NCBI GenBank assembly: GCA_045863035.1
Contig: BTUV01000004.1
Span: 62,001-126,000, forward strand
Direction of reading: 5' to 3'
Origin: H2-BAC3 sp045863035
GTDB lineage: Bacteria; Bacteroidota; Ignavibacteria; Ignavibacteriales; Ignavibacteriaceae
DNA length: 64,000 nucleotides
Every line of letters starts with the position of its first letter. The first letter of the stretch is position 1. The notes under the pieces were generated by a model. The model had not been told where the DNA came from, made no database searches, and saw only the letters and a list, made by a program, of their open reading frames with translations. The position numbers and the translations under genes were made by a program. Positions 8,578 through 17,060 of this stretch are shown here, piece after piece.

Positions 8578-9936
8578 ATGTCTGCAGAAAACAATAATAC
8601 GTTCAAGCCATTCGTTTTGGTTTTGATGGCTTTGATATTAGTCTTGTTCACACAGTATATCCCGGAAGGGACAAAAATTCTCTTTTATGAAACAAAAGAA
8701 GTGGATTTTTTCAGTGATGTGCGTGTAGAGGAGGAAGAAACTTCATTTATAAATGAGTCGGTGCAAAATCTTCAGATTGCTGGATTTCCGTCTTTTGTGA
8801 TAAATGCAGACAAAAGTTCTCTCTTCAACTCAGTTCTTTATTTCCCTCCGACAGAAAATATCACCGGAAATACGCAAATGTTGAAGAAATTTGCTTCGGC
8901 CCTTGCTCAGTCTAAATCGAAAAAAATCCGGATTGCACACTTTGGTGATTCGGTAATAGAAGGTGATTTGATATCGGCTGATCTTCGTAAAAATCTTCAG
9001 GCAAAGTACGGTGGTTTGGGAGTGGGATTCGTCGCAATAAATTCAATGGATATTGCTTTCAGAACCACAACAAAGCTTTCTTATTCGGATAATTGGAAAT
9101 TTGGTTCAGTTTTCGGACAAAACTCTGATAAACTCCCTGTTGGTATTAACGGCGCAGTTTCATATACCAATGGCGGCTCATGGGTACAGTATGAAGTTAC
9201 CAATCTTTACGGAGTAAAACACTTTACCAATGCAAAACTCTATTACCAGTCCGACAATGGCGGTAAGATAACTATCTCTGCTAATAACGGCGCTGAAAAA
9301 ACATTCACTCTGAAAGGGTCAAAAAAGGTTGAAGAATTAGATTTTAATCTCAGCGGCCGAAATAAAAGTCTGAAGATAAATATACCGAACGGTACAAAGG
9401 GTAATTTCTATGGAGTTAGTTTGGAGGAGAACACTGGGATATATGTGGATAACTTTCCGTTTAGAGGAAATTCCGGTATATCTCTTCGTGACATACCTGA
9501 ATCAATGTTCAAGGATTTCTCGAAGCATCTTGATTACGATTTGATTATTCTGAATTTTGGTCTGAATATGCTTGAGCAGGATACAAAAGACCTTGGATGG
9601 TATATAACAGCGATGAACAAAAATATCGCCACCATTAAATCTGCTTTTCCTGAGGCCGGCATTGTGATTATCGGAGTGCAGGATAAAGCAATAAAAAAAG
9701 GTGCAAAATTTGTAACAGACCCTTCAGTCAAAAAGGTACTTGAAGCACAGATGAAGATAGTCGAAGAGTCAAATGTTGCATTCTGGAATCTTTATGAAGC
9801 AATGGGGGGTGAGGGTGCAATGGCTAAATGGGTTGCTGAAAACAAGGCATCCAAGGATTACACCCACTTGAACACAGAAGGTGCAAGAGAAGTTGCAACT
9901 CTTTTGTCAAATGCGCTTATCGGACTTAATCAGTGA
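8578..9936 (+). CDS. Membrane-anchored SGNH-family acyltransferase-like protein
   Basis: Has an N-terminal transmembrane segment (about residues 12-30), a linker, then an SGNH-type domain: AHFGDSVIEGD (block I), a beta-sandwich insertion, LNFGLNM (block III Asn) and DYTHLNTEG (catalytic Asp/His). Single-helix SGNH proteins of this plan partner MBOAT proteins in alginate, peptidoglycan and Dlt-type O-acylation. A strong paralogue lies at 24508-25728; they share VGFV, NSDKLP/NKDKLP, IYVDNFP/VYVDNFP and AFWNLYEAMGG/AFWNLFESMGG. AGGAAGAG precedes the ATG. I infer the periplasmic transferase step of this operon. Confidence 0.75.
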   Translation: MSAENNNTFKPFVLVLMALILVLFTQYIPEGTKILFYETKEVDFFSDVRVEEEETSFINESVQNLQIAGFPSFVINADKSSLFNSVLYFPPTENITGNTQMLKKFASALAQSKSKKIRIAHFGDSVIEGDLISADLRKNLQAKYGGLGVGFVAINSMDIAFRTTTKLSYSDNWKFGSVFGQNSDKLPVGINGAVSYTNGGSWVQYEVTNLYGVKHFTNAKLYYQSDNGGKITISANNGAEKTFTLKGSKKVEELDFNLSGRNKSLKINIPNGTKGNFYGVSLEENTGIYVDNFPFRGNSGISLRDIPESMFKDFSKHLDYDLIILNFGLNMLEQDTKDLGWYITAMNKNIATIKSAFPEAGIVIIGVQDKAIKKGAKFVTDPSVKKVLEAQMKIVEESNVAFWNLYEAMGGEGAMAKWVAENKASKDYTHLNTEGAREVATLLSNALIGLNQ

Positions 9937-9945
9937 TACATTATT

Positions 9946-11655
9946 GTGAGTAAAAATATGGATGCCCGTAATATATGGGATCTCTGGAGCAGACACAGCA
10001 AAAATACTCCGGAGAAAGACGCTATCGTAGTCTGGAAAGCCGGTGAGGAGCCATTCAGATGGTCATTCTCATCCATAGTCACTCAGGCAGAACGATATAC
10101 ACTCCATCTGAAAAAGAGCGGCATCAAAAAGGGGGAAGTGGTTGCTATCATTATCAGACATAACAAAGAATTTTTTCCTTTATATATGGGCATTGTCGGG
10201 CTTGGCGCTATACCTGCGGTTTTAGCTTACCCCAACCCTCGCTTGCATCCTGATAAATTCAGGCAAGGAATTATTGGGATGTCTCACCGGTCCGGACTTG
10301 ACTGGATAATGACCGAGAGAGAAATTCACCCGATACTTGCGCCTTTGATTTCGGAAGGTACCGTGAAGGGGGTACACTTTCCGCTTGAGTTTCCGATGGA
10401 TGAAAAATTTACTGATGAGGATTTCAGACTTTCAATAGAAAATAGAAGCGCTGTGACACCCGATGAGCCAATGTTACTTCAACACTCATCAGGTACAACC
10501 GGATTGCAGAAACCAGTCCTTCTTTCGCATGGTGCAATTGTTCGGCACGCTGATTATTATGGCAAGTCGATTCGGGTAACTGAAGCAGACAAAGTTGTCT
10601 CCTGGCTGCCATTATATCACGATATGGGGCTCATTGCAGCATTTCACATGCCTTTAGCATTTGGTATTCCCTCTATTCAAATTGATCCTTTTGAATGGGT
10701 GCTTGCGCCGGTTCTGCTATTTGAAGCATTAAGTTATGAGAAAGCAACTTTAACCTGGCTACCAAATTTTGCCTATAATCTTTTGGCTGATAAAATTCAT
10801 GAAGAGGAATTTGAAGGGCTTCGTCTTGATTCCTTAAGAATGGTAATTAATTGCAGTGAGCCGGTTCGCTTTCAGAGTCATGAGCGGTTTACCAGCCATT
10901 TTAAGGCATACGGATTTAAGGAAGAAGCATTGGCTACCTGCTACGCAATGGCTGAAACAACGTATGCAGTAACTCAGTCTGAACCCGGCAAAGTTCCGGC
11001 GGTAGTATATACTGACAGAGAGAAACTGGGACAGGGAATTCTTGCTTACACTGACTCACCTGACCAGGCGCGGGTGTGTGTTTCTTCAGGTAAGGTAATA
11101 GAGGGTTGCAAGGTTGAGATTGTTGATGAACAGAAACAACCATTGGGTGAAAACCAGATAGGCGAGATAGCTATCCGCTCGGTTTCTATGTTCGATGGAT
11201 ACAGAAACTATCCTGAAAAAACAGATGAAGTACTTAAAGATGGCTGGTACTATTCAGGCGACTTTGGTTTTATGAAAGACGGGGAGTGTTACGTAATCGG
11301 ACGGAAGAAAGATATTATTATAGTCGCCGGAAAGAATATCTATCCGGAGGATGTTGAAGACACTCTCAATAAAGTACCCGGTGTTATGCCTGGCAGGGTT
11401 ATTGCTTTCGGTGCTGATGATCAGGAAGTAGGAACGGAAGTACTTTGTGTTATTGTTGAATCTGAAGCATCCTCTCCAAAGGAAAAGTCTGATTTGAGAG
11501 TAAAGATACTCGAAAATGCTCTGGCAAATGACCAGAGTATCTCACGCATATATATTGTACCTCCCCGATGGCTGATAAAAAGCAGTGCCGGAAAACCAAG
11601 CAGAAAACATAATAAAGAACGAATTTTTGAATCAAACGAATATTTAATGGCCTGA
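9946..11655 (+). CDS. Fatty-acyl-AMP ligase-like enzyme (ANL superfamily)
   Basis: Adenylates a carboxylic acid and probably loads it on the adjacent carrier protein. ANL motifs: P-loop HSSGTTGLQKP, SWLPLYHDMGLI (the FAAL-type A4 signature), PNFAYNLL, NCSEPV (FAAL NGAEPV-like), YYSGDFGF, the hinge GRKKDIIIVAGKN and the catalytic Lys in SSAGKPSR. The FAAL-like blocks suggest a fatty acid rather than an amino acid, unlike DltA. 569 aa. The GTG at 9946 is the longest start; ATG 9958 (MDARNIWDL) is as plausible, as neither has a clear ribosome site. The carrier-protein gene follows after 2 nt. Confidence 0.82.
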   Translation: MSKNMDARNIWDLWSRHSKNTPEKDAIVVWKAGEEPFRWSFSSIVTQAERYTLHLKKSGIKKGEVVAIIIRHNKEFFPLYMGIVGLGAIPAVLAYPNPRLHPDKFRQGIIGMSHRSGLDWIMTEREIHPILAPLISEGTVKGVHFPLEFPMDEKFTDEDFRLSIENRSAVTPDEPMLLQHSSGTTGLQKPVLLSHGAIVRHADYYGKSIRVTEADKVVSWLPLYHDMGLIAAFHMPLAFGIPSIQIDPFEWVLAPVLLFEALSYEKATLTWLPNFAYNLLADKIHEEEFEGLRLDSLRMVINCSEPVRFQSHERFTSHFKAYGFKEEALATCYAMAETTYAVTQSEPGKVPAVVYTDREKLGQGILAYTDSPDQARVCVSSGKVIEGCKVEIVDEQKQPLGENQIGEIAIRSVSMFDGYRNYPEKTDEVLKDGWYYSGDFGFMKDGECYVIGRKKDIIIVAGKNIYPEDVEDTLNKVPGVMPGRVIAFGADDQEVGTEVLCVIVESEASSPKEKSDLRVKILENALANDQSISRIYIVPPRWLIKSSAGKPSRKHNKERIFESNEYLMA

Positions 11656-11657
11656 AT

Positions 11658-11894
11658 ATGATTACTCCTGAATTTAAATCTTCTATTTTAAAAGAACTTC
11701 GTCTTGATGATTATGAGATCAAAGATGAAACGCTTGCAAATCAGATCCCCGGATGGGATTCTATCAATCACATTAACGTGATATCTGCAATTGAAAAAGA
11801 TTTTAATGTACGATTCAAGAGCATTGAGATACTGAAATGCAAGAATCTTGGCGATTTGCAGAATCTGCTGACTTCAAAACTGGCAAAAAAGTAA
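11658..11894 (+). CDS. Acyl carrier protein (DltC/AcpP-like)
   Basis: 78-residue four-helix carrier protein. The phosphopantetheine attachment site is Ser35 in GWDSINHIN, followed by the usual acidic helix II (AIEKDFNVRF). It sits 2 nt after the acyl-AMP ligase and 22 nt before the MBOAT gene, so it is a dedicated carrier passing the activated acyl group from ligase to membrane transferase rather than the fatty-acid-synthesis ACP. Confidence 0.88.
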   Translation: MITPEFKSSILKELRLDDYEIKDETLANQIPGWDSINHINVISAIEKDFNVRFKSIEILKCKNLGDLQNLLTSKLAKK

Positions 11895-11916
11895 ACTGAG
11901 CAGAAGCAGGTAATTC

Positions 11917-13407
11917 GTGTTTATTGATATAGATAAAGTTGCGGCGTTATTCAAATTTGATCAGTATGATCCGCTTCTTTTTGGTTCTTCTTTCTTTCTC
12001 TTTCTTTTTCTCGGTCTGCTGCTTCTGCTTTCTGTAATGAAGGACAGAAAAATCCAGTCATTTTTACTGATTGCATTTTCTGTTTTCTTTTATTATAAAG
12101 CATCGGGTGATTTTATTTTGCTTCTGATAGCGACCGGGGCTGCTAACTATTTTATAGGAAAGGGAATCTTCCGAAACGAGAGTCAGGGAGTAAAGCGCAC
12201 CTTCCTTCTGCTTGGAATTGCGGTAAACCTTGGTGTGCTTATTTATTTTAAGTACACAAATTTCTTTATCGAAATTTATAATTCTGCCTTAGCCGGTTCG
12301 ATTGAGGCATGGGATATTATCCAACCGCTTGGTATTTCGTTTTATATTTTTAAGGCACTGAGTTATATATTCGATATTTATCTTGAGATGCATGAACCGG
12401 AGGAAAGTTTTATTGATTTCTTCCTTTATCTTTCATTTTTCCCTTCAATTCTGGCTGGTCCGATTGACCGTGCAGGAGATTTTCTTCCGCAGATTAAGAA
12501 TCCTTTGCCGTTTTCAAATGCAACAATCGCCAAAGCCGTTTTTCTTATATCCATGGGACTATTGAAGAAGAATCTTATAGCCGATTACATCAGTATCAAT
12601 TTTGTTGAACGGGTTTTTGATGAACCTGCCAGATTTACCGGTGTCGAAAACCTGCTTGCCGTATATGGATATACGTTACAGATATACTGTGATTTCTCCG
12701 GATATACCGATATGGCAATTGGCATAGGTATGCTCATGGGATTCAAAATGATGGATAATTTTAATTATCCTTACAAAGCAGTGAGTGTTACAGATTTTTG
12801 GCGCAGATGGCATCTGTCACTCTCGGCCTGGCTTCAGAATTATCTGTTTAAACCAATACAGATTGGAATGCGTTCGTTTAAGATATGGGGGAATGCTGCT
12901 GCAATTTTCGTCACTTTTACTCTTTGTGGGTTGTGGCACGGCGCGAGTTATAACTTTATTATCTGGGGACTTCTGCATGCATTGTTTATGATTTTTTCGC
13001 TTTTTACCAGAGATATAAGAGATAAAGCCGCAGATTTTTTCAGGATAAAGGGCACACCTTTTCATAATTTTATAAAAGTATTTGTCACTTTTCATCTGAT
13101 TGCATTTGCCTGGATATTTTTCAGAGCTTCATCATTTGAAAAGGCAGAAACGGTTCTCAGACAGATTGTAACATTTTTCCAGCCGGAAGTTTTTCCTCAG
13201 TTTGTTGATGCTTTTTTCCCTGTGTTTATACTGATGGTAATCGGCTATATCATTCACTTTCTTCCATCACGGCTTGAATTGCTCATGCAAACATTTATGG
13301 AGAAAATCTCTCTCGCGGGTCAGGCAGTCATTCTGGCTCTGGCGATTTGGATTTCAGCCCAGGCACGGTTTGCTGATCTTCAGCCATTTATTTATTTCCA
13401 GTTTTAA
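11917..13407 (+). CDS. MBOAT family O-acyltransferase (AlgI/DltB-like)
   Basis: Polytopic membrane protein that moves acyl groups across the membrane for transfer to a surface polymer. Family marks are SFYIFKALSYIFDIY, DFWRRWHLSLSAW (AlgI-type block) and the catalytic His in CGLWHGASYNFIIWG. About ten hydrophobic segments, 496 aa. GTG start with GCAGG 6 nt upstream. Position between the carrier protein and the peptidoglycan peptidase supports envelope modification. Substrate not deducible. Confidence 0.9.
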   Translation: MFIDIDKVAALFKFDQYDPLLFGSSFFLFLFLGLLLLLSVMKDRKIQSFLLIAFSVFFYYKASGDFILLLIATGAANYFIGKGIFRNESQGVKRTFLLLGIAVNLGVLIYFKYTNFFIEIYNSALAGSIEAWDIIQPLGISFYIFKALSYIFDIYLEMHEPEESFIDFFLYLSFFPSILAGPIDRAGDFLPQIKNPLPFSNATIAKAVFLISMGLLKKNLIADYISINFVERVFDEPARFTGVENLLAVYGYTLQIYCDFSGYTDMAIGIGMLMGFKMMDNFNYPYKAVSVTDFWRRWHLSLSAWLQNYLFKPIQIGMRSFKIWGNAAAIFVTFTLCGLWHGASYNFIIWGLLHALFMIFSLFTRDIRDKAADFFRIKGTPFHNFIKVFVTFHLIAFAWIFFRASSFEKAETVLRQIVTFFQPEVFPQFVDAFFPVFILMVIGYIIHFLPSRLELLMQTFMEKISLAGQAVILALAIWISAQARFADLQPFIYFQF

Positions 13408-13410
13408 TTT

Positions 13411-14595
13411 ATGAAAACGCTTTTACTCATTTTTTTATGCGGTATCATGTACGCTGATTCTACAACAGTTCTTGATATTATATCCGGTGTGAGAAAAACG
13501 CATGCACCTGATAAAAGGACAACAATTTTCACTATCAATGCGGATTTTAGCAAGATAAATCCGGTAATCACTGGCGAAACCAACCTGCCGCTTGCACTTG
13601 AAGAACTTCAGGCAAAGCTGAAAGAACAGAATATTGAGGCAGATTTTTCTGTTGATATACTCCCTGAAAAGAATTTGGGACAAAATATCATGGCGGTGGT
13701 TTGTATCTCCGTAGCCAATCATCGTACGGAACCTAAACATTCAGCTGAAATGGCAACTCAGGCGCTTATGGGTACGGTTGTAAAGGTATGGAAAAAAAGA
13801 GGTGAGTGGTATTTGGTTCAAACACCAGATAACTACCTCGGTTGGGTTGATGATGATGGGATTCAGCTTATGAATCAGAGCAATATAAATGAGTGGCTTG
13901 CTGCTCATCGGGTAATTGTTACTGTTCCCTACGCATTACTGAGAACTGAAGCGGATGAAAAGAGCAAAGTGGTTTCTGATCTGACAGCAGGAAATATTCT
14001 TAAAACCAAAGGAGTTAAAGGAAACTACTTCTTGCTTGAAACCCCCGATGGCAGAGAGGGCTATCTTGCTATGAGCAATTCAGCGAAGTTCGAGGAATGG
14101 GTAAACACCGCGTCGCTTTCCGGCGAAAATATTTTGAATTCAGCATCTGAATTTATGGGCTATCCCTATTTATGGGGTGGTACATCAACTAAAGGGGTTG
14201 ATTGCAGCGGTTTTACCAAGTCAGTGTATTTTATGAACGGACTTATTACTCCGCGTGATGCCTCACAGCAGGTCTATTCAGGAGAACTCGTTGATACTAA
14301 AGAGGGGTTTTCAAATCTCGAACCGGGTGATTTACTGTTTTTCGGATTTAAGGCAACTGATTCAACGCGTGAACGCGTCACCCATGTTGGTATATATATT
14401 GGTAGTGATGATTTTATTCATTCAAGCGGTAAAGTTAAAATAAACAGTTTGAATAAAAATAAACCGAATTTCAGTCCGTATCGTTATAATACTTTTATCA
14501 GGGCGAAAAGATTTTTTGTAAACCCGGAAGCTAACGGTCTCACATTTATTAAGAACAGCCCTGCATATTTTCTTAAAGGGGGTTTGCCTCAATGA
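13411..14595 (+). CDS. NlpC/P60 peptidase with SH3 domains (gamma-D-Glu-diamino acid endopeptidase-like)
   Basis: Exported cell-wall peptidase cutting between D-Glu and the diamino acid of stem peptides. Signal peptide (LLLIFLCGIMYADS), two SH3-like beta domains (about 95-150 and 165-225), and a C-terminal NlpC/P60 domain with the Cys nucleophile in GVDCSGF, the His in THVGIYIG and a third polar site FIHSSG. The same domain order is found in dipeptidyl-peptidase VI proteins of Bacteroidota. Its stop overlaps the start of the muropeptide epimerase (ATGA), so the two are translationally coupled and act in sequence on muropeptides. Confidence 0.88.
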   Translation: MKTLLLIFLCGIMYADSTTVLDIISGVRKTHAPDKRTTIFTINADFSKINPVITGETNLPLALEELQAKLKEQNIEADFSVDILPEKNLGQNIMAVVCISVANHRTEPKHSAEMATQALMGTVVKVWKKRGEWYLVQTPDNYLGWVDDDGIQLMNQSNINEWLAAHRVIVTVPYALLRTEADEKSKVVSDLTAGNILKTKGVKGNYFLLETPDGREGYLAMSNSAKFEEWVNTASLSGENILNSASEFMGYPYLWGGTSTKGVDCSGFTKSVYFMNGLITPRDASQQVYSGELVDTKEGFSNLEPGDLLFFGFKATDSTRERVTHVGIYIGSDDFIHSSGKVKINSLNKNKPNFSPYRYNTFIRAKRFFVNPEANGLTFIKNSPAYFLKGGLPQ

Positions 14596-15725
14596 GTACA
14601 TCAAGACGAGATTTTCTTAAAATTGCATCACTCAGTGCAGGAGCATTGATGCTGAACCCTTTTAACTCAATTTCTTCTGCTGCACAATCAACAATTTTTT
14701 CCGGAAAGAAAATGAAACTTCGATTCAGACCTTACACATTAGAACTAAAACATGTTTTTACTATTGCAACAAGTTCGAGAACTACGACACCTGTAATGCT
14801 TACCGAAATTGATTATGAGGGATTAACCGGCTATGGCGAAGCATCAATGCCTCCGTATTTAGGGGAGTCACAGGAATCTGCGGCTTCATTCTTGTCAAAG
14901 GTTGACCTCAGTCAGTTTACTGATCCGTTTGATCTGGAAAATATCCTGACGTATATTGATGGAGTGGCACCTGGTAACCCCGCGGCCAAAGCATCAGTAG
15001 ATATAGCACTGCATGATCTGATTGGTAAACTGCTTAATGCCCCGCTTTATAAAATCTGGGGCTTTGACAAAAATAAAACCCCTTATACATCTTTTACCAT
15101 AGGCATTGATAAACCAGAGGTCGTCAGACAAAAGACTAAAGAAGCTGCTGAGTTCAAGATACTTAAAATTAAGCTTGGCAGAGATACCGACAAGGAAATG
15201 ATTGAGACCATTCGTTCGGTCACTGATCAGCCCTTATGTGTTGATGTTAATCAGGGTTGGAAGGATAAGAATTTTGCGCTTGAGATGATTCATTACTGTA
15301 AAGAACAAGGTGTTGTTTTTATTGAACAGCCGATGCCAAAAGAAAATCTTGATGATAACGCATGGCTTACTGAAAGAAGCCCACTCCCGACTATTGGCGA
15401 TGAAGCAGTACAGCGGCTTCCTGATGTTATGAGAGCACATAATGTATATTCTGGTATCAATATCAAACTGATGAAAAGTACCGGATTGAGAGAAGCACAC
15501 AAAATGCTGACGCTGGCCAGAGCGCTTGATATGAAAGTTATGCTCGGTTGCATGACCGAAACCTCATGTGCAATCTCAGCCGCGGCGCAGCTTTCCCCAA
15601 TGGTTGACTGGGCTGACCTTGATGGCGCTTTGTTGATTGGGAATGATATATTCAAGGGGACCGAGGTAATTGATGGCAAAGTCATTTTGAGTGACGGACC
15701 AGGTATCGGTATTAATAAGATTTAG
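14592..15725 (+). CDS. L-Ala-D/L-Glu epimerase (dipeptide epimerase), Tat-type signal
   Basis: Enolase-superfamily racemase of the muconate-lactonizing branch that epimerises L-Ala-D-Glu released from peptidoglycan. Catalytic acid/base and metal residues are visible: KIKLGRDTD (KxK lysine), VDVNQGW (Asp), FIEQPMP (Glu), IGDEAV (Asp/Glu) and IKLMKSTG (second lysine). The N terminus STSRRDFLKIASLSAGAL is a twin-arginine signal, so the enzyme is probably exported, unlike the cytosolic E. coli YcjG. The pairing with the upstream NlpC/P60 gene (4-bp overlap) supports the assignment. Confidence 0.87.
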   Translation: MSTSRRDFLKIASLSAGALMLNPFNSISSAAQSTIFSGKKMKLRFRPYTLELKHVFTIATSSRTTTPVMLTEIDYEGLTGYGEASMPPYLGESQESAASFLSKVDLSQFTDPFDLENILTYIDGVAPGNPAAKASVDIALHDLIGKLLNAPLYKIWGFDKNKTPYTSFTIGIDKPEVVRQKTKEAAEFKILKIKLGRDTDKEMIETIRSVTDQPLCVDVNQGWKDKNFALEMIHYCKEQGVVFIEQPMPKENLDDNAWLTERSPLPTIGDEAVQRLPDVMRAHNVYSGINIKLMKSTGLREAHKMLTLARALDMKVMLGCMTETSCAISAAAQLSPMVDWADLDGALLIGNDIFKGTEVIDGKVILSDGPGIGINKI

Positions 15726-15733
15726 GAGCATCA

Positions 15734-17059
15734 ATGTTTAAGTTTTTATTTTTTTTAGTTTTTTCTTCAATTATGGTTTTAGCAAATGATGGCGGAAAGA
15801 TTTTTCCGTACAAATACGAAAATTATACTCTGGATAATGGTCTTAAAGCTATACTTATTCCGATGAAGGGAAGCGGAATAATTGCGTATTATTCAGTTGT
15901 AAGAACGGGAAGCCGGGACGAATGGGAACCCGGCAAATCGGGTTTTGCTCATTTCTTTGAACACATGATGTTCAGAGGAACAGAAAAATTTCCGGCTGAT
16001 ATGTATGACAGTATTGTTACCAGTATTGGCGCGGATGCAAACGCATATACAAGCTCAGACCTGACAGTTTATCACATGAAGTTTGCCTCAGAAGACCTCG
16101 AAACGGTTGTTAGCATAGAATCAGACCGCTTTCAATTTCTGAGATATACCCTCGAACAATTTCAGACTGAAGCCGGCGCGGTTTACGGTGAATACCGGAA
16201 AAACAGAACCAACCCCTGGTCAGTTGTGTTTGAAGAAATGGCTGATATGGCTTATGACAAGCACACGTATAAGCATACAACTATGGGTTTTGAAAAAGAT
16301 ATAAAGGATATGCCTAATCAGTATGAGTATAGTCAGTCATTTTACAACAGGTATTATAGACCGTCAAATGTTGTTTTGGTACTGGCGGGTGATTTTAATA
16401 CCGATAACGCTAAATTGTTGCTGAATAAATATTACGGCTCATGGAAGCCGGGATATGTTGCTCCTCAGATTGATACTGAACCGGAACAGAAATCATTTAG
16501 GAAGAAGGAAGTTCAGTATGAAGGGAAATCGCTTCCTCTCATATTGCTGAGTTACAAAAGTGATGCATTTTCTGCTAAGAATAAAAAATTACTTTCAACA
16601 ATTTATTTCGCCGAACTTGCTTTCGGCTCAACCAGTGAATTGTATAAAAAATTAGTTCTGAATGAACAGAAGGTACAGTTTATCGCGGCTTCTCCCGCTG
16701 AAAATAGAGACCCGGGGATGTTTGATATTTATTCGATGATTAAAGATGAGAAAGATGTTGACTACGTCCTTAGTGAGATTGAAAAGACGATTGAGCACTT
16801 TAAAAATAACCCAGTGGATGAAACCCGGCTGAATAATCTCAAGAAAAGGAATAAATATTCATTTATTATGGGACTTGACAATCCAAATTCAGTTGCTTCA
16901 TCACTGCCGCAGTTTATTACTGTAACAGGTGGAATTGAAGTGATTGACGAGATGTATTCGGAATTGGAAAAGATTACCCCTGCCGATATTCAGAATGCGG
17001 TAAATTATTTTTTCAAGAAAGAGAAGAGTAATCTGATTATCCTGAAAGGAAGTAAATAA
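15734..17059 (+). CDS. M16 family zinc metallopeptidase, catalytic subunit
   Basis: Secreted insulinase/pitrilysin-type peptidase. Signal peptide (FKFLFFLVFSSIMVLA). The inverted zinc motif HFFEH is at residues 73-77, with the distal Glu ligand most likely in VYGEYR (about 153). 441 aa, one M16 A/C pair. AGGAG lies 6 nt before the ATG. The next gene, 1 nt downstream, is an M16 half without the zinc motif, matching the known two-subunit organisation of bacterial M16B proteases. Confidence 0.9.
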   Translation: MFKFLFFLVFSSIMVLANDGGKIFPYKYENYTLDNGLKAILIPMKGSGIIAYYSVVRTGSRDEWEPGKSGFAHFFEHMMFRGTEKFPADMYDSIVTSIGADANAYTSSDLTVYHMKFASEDLETVVSIESDRFQFLRYTLEQFQTEAGAVYGEYRKNRTNPWSVVFEEMADMAYDKHTYKHTTMGFEKDIKDMPNQYEYSQSFYNRYYRPSNVVLVLAGDFNTDNAKLLLNKYYGSWKPGYVAPQIDTEPEQKSFRKKEVQYEGKSLPLILLSYKSDAFSAKNKKLLSTIYFAELAFGSTSELYKKLVLNEQKVQFIAASPAENRDPGMFDIYSMIKDEKDVDYVLSEIEKTIEHFKNNPVDETRLNNLKKRNKYSFIMGLDNPNSVASSLPQFITVTGGIEVIDEMYSELEKITPADIQNAVNYFFKKEKSNLIILKGSK

Positions 17060-17060
17060 T

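Noticed and set aside
15293..15685. 130-codon minus-strand frame
   Set aside because: Antisense shadow of the epimerase gene, whose catalytic motifs prove the plus frame.
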